From JBFJVZ01 sp041623895 (GTDB taxonomy: Bacteria > Planctomycetota > Planctomycetia > Pirellulales > Pirellulaceae), in the NCBI GenBank assembly GCA_041623895.1, contig JBFJVZ010000081.1:1-20676 (forward strand): DNA of 20,676 nt, read 5' to 3'. Under the pieces are notes generated by a model. The model saw nothing but the letters and a program-made list of their open reading frames with translations. It was not told the DNA's origin and searched no databases. A program made the translations under genes and the position numbers. Below are positions 1 to 7,729 of this stretch, in pieces; position 1 is the stretch's first letter; each line of letters starts with the position of its first letter.

Positions 1-31
1 ATAAATTCACAGCCTCTCCGTGTAAATAAAA

Positions 32-59
32 AAACGCCGGAAGCTTTCTTCCGGCGTTT
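32..59 (-). terminator. Intrinsic terminator of the metalloprotease gene
   Basis: A perfect 12-bp stem (32-43 paired with 48-59) closes a 4-nt loop. On the minus strand it is followed by a run of T, read from the A-rich stretch at 24-34. It lies 27 bp past the stop codon of the metalloprotease gene, which fits Rho-independent termination of that transcript. This is read directly from the sequence. Confidence 0.9.
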
Positions 60-86
60 CCAGATCATCGAATCAAGTCTTATTGA

Positions 87-3071
87 CTACTCTTCGGATT
101 CTTGTTCGCCCATGATTAACATCATCGTGGGGACGGGGGCTTGCGCGCTGTTGTAGGTATACTCAGCGCTTAAGGCGCGTTCGATGCGTTCCTTGCTCTC
201 GGTCAAGTGGGCTTTGCTGTATGCATCCATCTTGGCGCCGCACTTGGCCAGTCGATCGTCGATGCGTCTGACCAGACCGCGAAGTTCCATCCGCGCCAGG
301 TTGCTGATCGGCTTGTAGGCCGCCGTATCGTCGGAGGTTTCCAGAATCAGATCGACCAGCCGCTGCATATGCTCGCGTTGCAGGTTCCGTCGCAGTGAAC
401 TGATCATCGGCTGGCGATCATTGCGATCATCGGGGCATTCCACGTCCAATTCTGACCACACCGCGGCATTGATCGTCCGCAGTAACTCGGGCAGCGTCAG
501 CGCATCCTGGTCCGCCGGCAATCGCAACTCGTTGTCGTAGACACGTCGCAACGTGGTTGGATTCATCAACCAGGTCAACGCCGATGCTTGCACACCGAGG
601 ATGCGATCGTGAATCGGCCAGGTGGCCTCTCGGGACGATCCGAAACTGAATCCGCCATCGAGCCACTTGTCGACGCTCATCCGTTCCAGCAACTTGGGTG
701 TCAGCCCGTAGGCATCGTCGTTAAAGGTGGTATCGATCACGAATTTCAGGGCCTCACGTTGCCTTTCGGCCGGAACGACTTCCACGGGAGGACGGTCTCC
801 GGGATCGCCTTTTTTGTCGCGATTAACAAAGGCACCGCCGACCCAATTGGCCATCATGCTGGCCGCACGGGTTTGCAATGACAATGTCAGTTCGTAGCCA
901 CGGCGGGCCCGCGCCCAGCTCTCGCCGTCCTTGACGAACTTGTCCAGAATCCGGCCACGATACAGCTTGACCAGTTTCATTTGCTCGTTGGCGTAGGAGA
1001 TCGGGTCTTTGCCGAAATCGTATCGCCGGGCCAACGGGTCGGGCCCGCTGGTGTCTTCATCGGTGGCGTATTGCAATTCTGGTTCGCTGCAACGTTTTAG
1101 GATTTCGGGCAACTGTTTCTCGTCGAAAGTGTAGCCGTACTCGATCGCCCAGAAGTCGTAGGGACCGATGTCGATCATCGCGTAATCACCTTGGACTTCA
1201 CCCGTCTCGTACCGGTAGTTAATCGGCAGGTAGTCCATCACGCTGGACGCGAATGTCTTTTTCCCTTTGATTTCCTTGCTGTTGACTTCGTCCATGGACA
1301 GCACAGCGGAGGCTTTGAAGTTGTGACGCAAACCCAGCGTGTGTCCGACTTCGTGAGCGACCAGATCGGCCAACAGCGGGCCGACGAACCACTCCGGCAT
1401 GCCGTCGATCAGCACTTCTTTTTCCTCGGGTTTTTCTTCCGTTTTCTTTTCGTCGTCCGCTTTTTCGGGGGACGGCTCGTCTGCTTTTTCCTTATCGCCG
1501 CTTGACTCAGCTTTGTTGTCGTCAGCTTGCTTGTCGCCCTCGGCTTCTTTGGCTTTGGCTTCCTTCTTCTTCTTCTCCTTGTCCTTGTCTTTCTTTTTCT
1601 CTTCTTGGTCCAACAGAACAAGCGCCCAGTTCATACGTGCCAGCGCCAAATCGATGTTGCGGCTACTGGCGGCCATGCACAAGCCATTCTTTTGGCTAAC
1701 CTGACCGTACAGTCCGTCAAACTCGTCGTCTCCGATCAACGATGGATCGGCTCCGGCCATGGAGAATCCAGCCATGGGCTGCTGTGCCTGACGAGCATAT
1801 TTTGCGCGGAGGTGATTGGCTTGCGACGCCGGCGCCATGCGCACGCGAGGATCCCAGCGAGGATGCCGGCCGAGCCAGGCCAGCGTCTCGGCGCTCATGC
1901 CTTCCATCGCCAATTTGGGCATCAAATCTTCGTAGTTGTATTTGAAGTGACGAATCCAACCGTCTGTCAAAATGATGTCTGCGTCCAGAATCTGCCCTGT
2001 CTCCGGATGAACGCGACTCGGTCCGATGGCGGTGCCAATATCGTTGTTGAGCCAACGGATAAAGTTGTGGCGAACGTCCTCGGGATCCTTTTCCATGTGC
2101 GCCCGTGAATCCGGATTGGCATCCTGGTACTCGATCACGATGGCGTCGACAATTCCGACTTTCTCGAAAGCCTTATTCCAGTAGTCGACGCCTGCTTTGA
2201 TCCAACGCCGGTATCTGACCGGTGTGGTGTGCTCCACGTAAAAACGAATCGGCTCTTTGGGAGGACTGAGCTTCAAGTTCGCATCACGTTTTTGCAAATG
2301 CCATCGATTGATGTAGCGGACACGAGTCTCCTCATCGTCATACTTGCTCAAGTCGGAGAAGGAGGTGGTGAAATAGCCGATGCGCTCGTCAGCTTTCCTG
2401 GGCTTGTAGCTCGCCGACGCGGTAGCCGCGGGAACCTCGCTAAAGGAATAATGCAATGTTTGGTAACGACCACCGTTGCCAACGACTTCAAAAGCAATCT
2501 CAACATTTTCCGGGAACACTTTCGCAGACTTCAGCGTCGTCACGCGGGGATTGGTGACCTTGACGGTGCGGCCAAAAAAGGTGCTGGCGTTATTGACCAG
2601 CAGAGAGTCCATGTCGATGACCGGACCACCCCCGGGGCCATTGGCCATGATCGGAACGTCCAAAAGTACCTGGTCGGTGAACAGTCGCTTGACCGAAGCC
2701 TTCGACTCCGGATCGCCCGTGGCGCGAATCGACAGGTTCGGCGCGATCAAGGCCAGACGTTCGTCATAACGTCGCCACTGAACCACCCATTCACCCGATT
2801 GCAACCCGGCGTAACGGTCGCCACTGCTGATCGTCAGGGCGATGAAGTACCGCTTGGTCGCAAAGTTCTTTGGTAGCTCAGCCAGCAACTGTGAGTCTTT
2901 TTTTCGCTCCCAGAGATTGAACAGTCCTTTTGGATTCTGTTGATCAGAAACTGGAACCTTTTCAAATCCCTCGGACACTTTGTCAAAGGCAGGGAGTTCA
3001 GCACCAACGCGCGGTGCCGGGAACGTTACCAAGGCAACGGCGGCAATTACGATCAGGAGTTTGTATTTCAT
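87..3071 (-). CDS. Secreted zinc-dependent metalloprotease (metzincin type, DUF5117/DUF4953-like)
   Basis: This 994-aa protein is a predicted exported zinc peptidase. I chose the ATG at 3071 because it begins a typical signal peptide (MKYK, a hydrophobic core, then VGA before Glu25). An ATG 12 codons upstream would place extra residues before it. The zinc motif HEVGHTLGLRH spans residues 573-583 and fits the metzincin HExxHxxGxxH pattern. A likely Met-turn (SSVMDY) follows about 40 residues later. The long N-terminal part resembles the DUF5117 region that precedes DUF4953-type catalytic domains in bacterial proteases. Just before the zinc helix, residues 490-552 form a 63-residue linker almost wholly of Lys, Glu, Asp and Ala. 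No propeptide or anchoring domain was recognised. The gene is single, divergent from glyA, and ends in a clear terminator. The substrate is unknown. The fold class is secure; the family name is from memory. Confidence 0.9.
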   Translation of the reverse strand: MKYKLLIVIAAVALVTFPAPRVGAELPAFDKVSEGFEKVPVSDQQNPKGLFNLWERKKDSQLLAELPKNFATKRYFIALTISSGDRYAGLQSGEWVVQWRRYDERLALIAPNLSIRATGDPESKASVKRLFTDQVLLDVPIMANGPGGGPVIDMDSLLVNNASTFFGRTVKVTNPRVTTLKSAKVFPENVEIAFEVVGNGGRYQTLHYSFSEVPAATASASYKPRKADERIGYFTTSFSDLSKYDDEETRVRYINRWHLQKRDANLKLSPPKEPIRFYVEHTTPVRYRRWIKAGVDYWNKAFEKVGIVDAIVIEYQDANPDSRAHMEKDPEDVRHNFIRWLNNDIGTAIGPSRVHPETGQILDADIILTDGWIRHFKYNYEDLMPKLAMEGMSAETLAWLGRHPRWDPRVRMAPASQANHLRAKYARQAQQPMAGFSMAGADPSLIGDDEFDGLYGQVSQKNGLCMAASSRNIDLALARMNWALVLLDQEEKKKDKDKEKKKKEAKAKEAEGDKQADDNKAESSGDKEKADEPSPEKADDEKKTEEKPEEKEVLIDGMPEWFVGPLLADLVAHEVGHTLGLRHNFKASAVLSMDEVNSKEIKGKKTFASSVMDYLPINYRYETGEVQGDYAMIDIGPYDFWAIEYGYTFDEKQLPEILKRCSEPELQYATDEDTSGPDPLARRYDFGKDPISYANEQMKLVKLYRGRILDKFVKDGESWARARRGYELTLSLQTRAASMMANWVGGAFVNRDKKGDPGDRPPVEVVPAERQREALKFVIDTTFNDDAYGLTPKLLERMSVDKWLDGGFSFGSSREATWPIHDRILGVQASALTWLMNPTTLRRVYDNELRLPADQDALTLPELLRTINAAVWSELDVECPDDRNDRQPMISSLRRNLQREHMQRLVDLILETSDDTAAYKPISNLARMELRGLVRRIDDRLAKCGAKMDAYSKAHLTESKERIERALSAEYTYNSAQAPVPTMMLIMGEQESEE

Positions 3072-3337
3072 TCCGAACACTGGGTTTGTGGGAAGAAGAT
3101 CCATCAAAGGTAGGTCACAGCGGCACCTTGCTCAGTCCAGATACCGCGGTTTTCCAGAGCGATTGGCACGATTGCGGGCGGGAATGCAACGGTAAGACGC
3201 GAGCCATTGAATTTACGTGCGTCGTCCGTATTCGTTTTATCCGATATATTCGCTCGAAACCAACTATTTCATCATATTCAATGAATCCGTGCCGTCGATG
3301 GCGGCAGTGGCCGGGCAGGGGACGATTTCTGGCGACA

Positions 3338-3366
3338 TTGACGGGTTTCCCCCCCGGGTCAACAAT
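3338..3366 (+). promoter_or_regulatory. Possible promoter of glyA
   Basis: TTGACG at 3338-3343 is followed, after 17 bp, by AACAAT at 3361-3366, a 5/6 match to the -35 box and 4/6 to the -10 box. The -10 would fall inside the first copy of the tandem repeat, so a protein bound to the repeats could control it. This is inferred from the consensus only; planctomycete promoters often match it poorly. Confidence 0.25.
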
Positions 3367-3410
3367 CGGTGACCGGGTCAACAATCGGTGTCCGGTCAAC
3401 AATCGCTGAC
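3356..3410 (+). repeat. Three tandem 19-bp repeats upstream of glyA
   Basis: Three head-to-tail copies lie at 3356-3374, 3375-3393 and 3394-3410. All share the core GTCAACAATCG; the third is shorter and has CGCTG in place of CGGTG. They sit 66 bp before the glyA start, in the divergent gap of about 400 bp (3072-3476) between glyA and the metalloprotease gene. Nothing else definite was seen in that gap. They could be binding sites for a regulator or a simple tandem duplication. Confidence 0.8.
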
Positions 3411-3476
3411 TGCGCTACCGGCAAGCAGAACCGTCGTCTCTGCCCCATTTCAAAATCCACCAGAAAAATCCAGCGA

Positions 3477-4739
<1,263 letters not shown>

Positions 4740-4778
4740 TCAGGCGTGTAACCGTATTCTGTGGGTAACTCGTTGCCT

Positions 4779-4851
4779 CGAAAGGGGTCAGGAACCAAGT
4801 GCCCCAGCGGCCCTACGGGTGCTTCGCACAATTGGTTCCTGACCCCTTTCG
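4779..4851. repeat. REP/MITE-like palindrome: perfect 20-bp inverted repeat
   Basis: The arms at 4779-4798 and 4832-4851 are exact reverse complements, separated by 33 nt. The spacer carries a further short complement (GTGC at 4799-4802 with GCAC at 4826-4829). It lies 39 bp after glyA. No U-tract follows the right arm, so it is not a standard terminator, though the transcript would fold strongly. The arm core GGGGTCAGGAACC looks like a dispersed palindromic repeat of the kind mobilised by REP-associated transposases. That class assignment is inference, and only one copy lies in the window. Confidence 0.75.
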
Positions 4852-4875
4852 TCTTCATTAGCAGTAGACGCCAAG

Positions 4876-5349
4876 ATGGCCCCACAAACGCACCGCATCC
4901 TGATCGCCGATGACAACGCAGCCAACCGCGAGTTGCTGGAGGCTTACTTGGTTGGCATCGATTGCGAGATCGAGACCTCTGTTGATGGCCAAGACACTTT
5001 GGACAAAGTGGTGAGCTTTCAACCGGACCTGGTGTTACTGGATGTCATGATGCCGCGACTGAGCGGGTTCGAGGTCTGCAAGCAGCTCAAGGAGGACAGG
5101 GAGACCAAGCGGGTGATGGTGCTGATGGTCACGGCGCTGAATGAGTTGGGTGACATCGAGCGAGCGGTCAATGCGGGCACGGACGACTTCTTGAGCAAAC
5201 CGGTCAATAAGGTCGAACTGGTGAAACGCGTGGAGAATATGCTCAAGCTGAAAGGCGTCGAGGACGAACTGGAGCGGCTTCGTCGGTACATCCAAGACAT
5301 GGAAGAAGAACAACGAGGCTTGCACCTGGACGATACCGAGCCGTCCTAG
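4876..5349 (+). CDS. Stand-alone response regulator receiver protein with C-terminal coiled coil
   Basis: This 157-aa cytosolic protein consists of a CheY-like receiver domain (about residues 6-126) and a charged helical tail (about 127-150, GVEDELERLRRYIQDMEEEQ) that is probably a coiled coil. The receiver landmarks are complete: acidic pair Asp12-Asp13, phospho-acceptor Asp56 in LLDVMMP, Thr86 and Lys108 in SKPV. The sequence is closest in style to PleD-type receivers. There is no DNA-binding, GGDEF or HD-GYP output domain, so it must act through a partner, perhaps by coiled-coil dimerisation. No kinase gene is adjacent. The next gene is convergent, ends in the same CTAG, and also carries a receiver. 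No clear Shine-Dalgarno site precedes the ATG. Confidence 0.93.
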   Translation: MAPQTHRILIADDNAANRELLEAYLVGIDCEIETSVDGQDTLDKVVSFQPDLVLLDVMMPRLSGFEVCKQLKEDRETKRVMVLMVTALNELGDIERAVNAGTDDFLSKPVNKVELVKRVENMLKLKGVEDELERLRRYIQDMEEEQRGLHLDDTEPS

Positions 5350-7115
5350 TTGGCGGCTTTTTGCGTTGTTTCCGTTTTCGCATGGGCTGCAGGATTCGCG
5401 TTCGCGTCCAGAATGGTTTCCACGACATCGATCAACTGGTCCAAGCGGAATGGCTTGAACAAAACACCTTTGGGGTGCAGGCCGTTTTGGCGAGCCTTGA
5501 CAATCGAATGTCCCGGGTCATACCCGAATCCGGTCATCAAAATCATCGGCACGTGGCTCATCAGTTCTCCGAGCCGCAGCATCAATTGATAACCGCTGTA
5601 ATTGGGCAGCTTGATGTCGCTGATGATCACGTCGTAAGCGGACTGCTTACCGGCCTCGCGCACCATCAACACCGCCTCGTCGCCTTTGTGAGCCGTTTCC
5701 ACGACACAGCCGTATTTCTCCAGCAAATTGTGGGCGTCTTCCCGCACCTGCTCGTCGGCATCAACCACCAGAATCCGCTTGCCCCGAAGCTTTTCGTGTT
5801 TGCTGGTATCAACGCCCGCCGGCACGGCCTCCAAGGGCGTCATTCGCTGACCAATCTGTTGAATCGTTTGTTTGATATCTCTGGCGTTTTGCAGGATCCG
5901 ACGAATGCGATCGGTGACTTCCGGACTGTGGCCGATGTACTGCTCCATCACGTTGACCGCATCGTTAAGGATCTCATCCACCGGCTTGGCCACCGCACTG
6001 TGAATCGCGTCGCAACTCTGTTGAGCCGTGTTCGCTTTCTGGGCAACCAGCAGCTCGAGCGTGTTGAGTGCGAAGGCAATGTCACGGGCAAAGATTTCTA
6101 AAAACTGAAGATCGCTGTCGGAAAACGCCGCCGGCTTTGGGCTTTCCACGTTGATCGTGCCCAACACCTGGTCATGCAAGATCAGCGGCACCGTTAGCGA
6201 GCTTCTTGAGTTGGCAACGCCGGGAAGGAACAGCGGATCGTTAACAACATCGTGACAGATGTAACTCATCCCGCTGGCAGCCGCGTAGCCTGTAATCCCA
6301 TTCCCGTGTGGATGGGCAAACAGTTGACGGTCGGCTGCTTCCTGATCGATGCCAACACTCAGCAGCGGAATCAAATTGCCCGTGGAATGCTCCAGCAGTC
6401 GAATCTCAATCACCTCGAAATTCAAAAGGTCGCTCAGGTAGTGGCGAATGTTCTCTTTCAATAATTCGATCCGCTCGTCAACCTCCATCATGAAGATCTC
6501 GGAAGGTCGCAGATCAGCCAACTCGCGGCCAGCCAAATGCAGGGCAGCCAATTTTTGTTGTTGAAGAATCTCCTCGGTGATGTCGCTGATGGTGACAATC
6601 AATTGCCGCGTCTGATCGGGATGAACGATCGGAGCTGCGTGTACCTGATAGTACTTTTCATCGGCGCTGTGTAACGTACTGCTGCTCTCTTCACCGGTAG
6701 CCAGCGCCGTGTGAAACGGGCAAAAGTCGGGGCCCATGATTTCCGGGTTGCCCAGCAGTTCATACAGTGACATGCCGACCGGTGCTTCGTCGCTCTTGCC
6801 GGACCATTGCCGCAACCGACGGTTGGCCCACAAGACTCGAATGTCGACATCCAAAAGCGCAACGCCCTCCGGCATGTCGCGCAACATCAACCCACTCTGA
6901 CAAACGCCACGCAACTCACTTAATTGAGGCAGCTGATCACGGGCAATCCAAACACCTTCGATCGAAGGTTCTTCTAACTCATCCAGAACCGCTGCGGCGG
7001 TGGTGATATGTACGACTTCTTCGGGACTGACATCAGCGGGTAGAGACTGAGGGTCACCAACACAAATCAATTTGTGCGGTGTATCGCTAGGGCGGTCTTG
7101 AATGGATCGATTCAT
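5346..7115 (-). CDS. PAS-GAF-receiver signalling protein without a kinase domain
   Basis: This 589-aa cytosolic protein has an unassigned N-terminal segment (1-75), a PAS domain (about 78-180, with the DITEE junction typical of PAS ends), a GAF domain (about 205-355), a helical stretch (about 355-430) and a C-terminal receiver (446-570). The receiver has Asp452/Asp454, phospho-acceptor Asp500 in ISDIKLP, Thr528 and Lys554 in LFKPF. No H-box, HATPase, GGDEF or other output domain is visible; the helical stretch occupies the place where a kinase DHp might sit but lacks an obvious phospho-His motif. It may sense a ligand and pass the signal on by dimerisation or as a phosphate sink. I chose the ATG at 7115, which has GAGAG about 7 nt upstream; an in-frame start 10 codons earlier is possible. 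Its stop overlaps that of the convergent receiver gene. Confidence 0.9.
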   Translation of the reverse strand: MNRSIQDRPSDTPHKLICVGDPQSLPADVSPEEVVHITTAAAVLDELEEPSIEGVWIARDQLPQLSELRGVCQSGLMLRDMPEGVALLDVDIRVLWANRRLRQWSGKSDEAPVGMSLYELLGNPEIMGPDFCPFHTALATGEESSSTLHSADEKYYQVHAAPIVHPDQTRQLIVTISDITEEILQQQKLAALHLAGRELADLRPSEIFMMEVDERIELLKENIRHYLSDLLNFEVIEIRLLEHSTGNLIPLLSVGIDQEAADRQLFAHPHGNGITGYAAASGMSYICHDVVNDPLFLPGVANSRSSLTVPLILHDQVLGTINVESPKPAAFSDSDLQFLEIFARDIAFALNTLELLVAQKANTAQQSCDAIHSAVAKPVDEILNDAVNVMEQYIGHSPEVTDRIRRILQNARDIKQTIQQIGQRMTPLEAVPAGVDTSKHEKLRGKRILVVDADEQVREDAHNLLEKYGCVVETAHKGDEAVLMVREAGKQSAYDVIISDIKLPNYSGYQLMLRLGELMSHVPMILMTGFGYDPGHSIVKARQNGLHPKGVLFKPFRLDQLIDVVETILDANANPAAHAKTETTQKAAN

Positions 7116-7141
7116 CGATCGTCTCTCACCACATCTACGCC

Positions 7142-7507
7142 TCAAGGACGCTGCCTGGCTCGGCGAATCGAATGGCCGAGGTTATCTACATCCCCGTCGT
7201 TGTCTAGCCCCCAATGAATCATAGAAAAAGGGGCAAATCCTCCGATAGTGACTAATTCTGTTATTCGGCGACTTTCCCGGATCAACTTGCGGATAGATCG
7301 CCTATCCGTTTCGGTCAGCCGAATCGCTAACGTCTTTTCTGCGCCCAACCAACAACACTGAATTTGGTTGGCGGTTTTCCCTCGTTGGACGACCAATCGA
7401 TCGGCGTGTTCCTGGGTCGCGCGGGCTTCCGAACCAAGGGAAAAACAGAAGCCTTTAGCATGCCCTAGTGGCAGCGAACCAGGGCACTGAAATGTGGGGA
7501 AGCTCAT
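7142..7507 (-). CDS. Doubtful small hypothetical protein
   Basis: An open frame of 121 codons from the ATG at 7507 fills part of the 614-bp gap between the PAS-GAF-receiver gene and the YTV gene. It has the same orientation as the PAS gene and ends 26 bp before it. The product is basic, with a plausible helical stretch (RLTETDRRSIRKLIRESRRITEL) and several cysteines, but I recognise no domain, signal peptide or clear RBS. A perfect 7-bp hairpin (7290-7296 with 7302-7308) lies inside it. It may be a lineage-specific gene or just open non-coding DNA. Confidence 0.25.
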   Translation of the reverse strand: MSFPTFQCPGSLPLGHAKGFCFSLGSEARATQEHADRLVVQRGKTANQIQCCWLGAEKTLAIRLTETDRRSIRKLIRESRRITELVTIGGFAPFSMIHWGLDNDGDVDNLGHSIRRARQRP

Positions 7508-7599
7508 CCCGGCATCCCCGCTCCGACGACGATGCACCAGCCCACCATTTGGGGAGGTACAAATTTACCCTTTTGCCCCAGTTTGACGCCTGCGAATCA

Positions 7600-7627
7600 T
7601 TGACACTGAAATCTCAACGTCTAAATT
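7600..7627 (+). promoter_or_regulatory. Possible promoter of the YTV protein gene
   Basis: A perfect TTGACA (7600-7605) is followed after 16 bp by TAAATT (7622-7627), which matches TATAAT at four of six positions. This would give a leader of roughly 95 nt before the ATG at 7730. A strong promoter would suit an abundant surface protein. This is consensus matching only. Confidence 0.4.
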
Positions 7628-7714
7628 CTAGCCCGCTGGGTTAGTCACCTAGCTTACGCAGCCGTTAAAACTTCCTCGTTTTTCTACTATTGCCTGACTG
7701 GCTGACCGACATTT

Positions 7715-7720
7715 GGAGGG
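7715..7720 (+). promoter_or_regulatory. Strong Shine-Dalgarno site of the YTV protein gene
   Basis: GGAGGG lies 9 nt before the ATG at 7730. It is the clearest ribosome binding site of the minority seen in this window, where most genes lack one. It fixes the start codon and suggests high translation. Confidence 0.8.
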
Positions 7721-7729
7721 TTTTTTGTA

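Noticed and set aside
4779..4851. The inverted repeat after glyA as a standard terminator
   Set aside because: No T-tract follows either arm and the loop is 33 nt, so it does not fit an intrinsic terminator, although some effect on transcript ends is possible.
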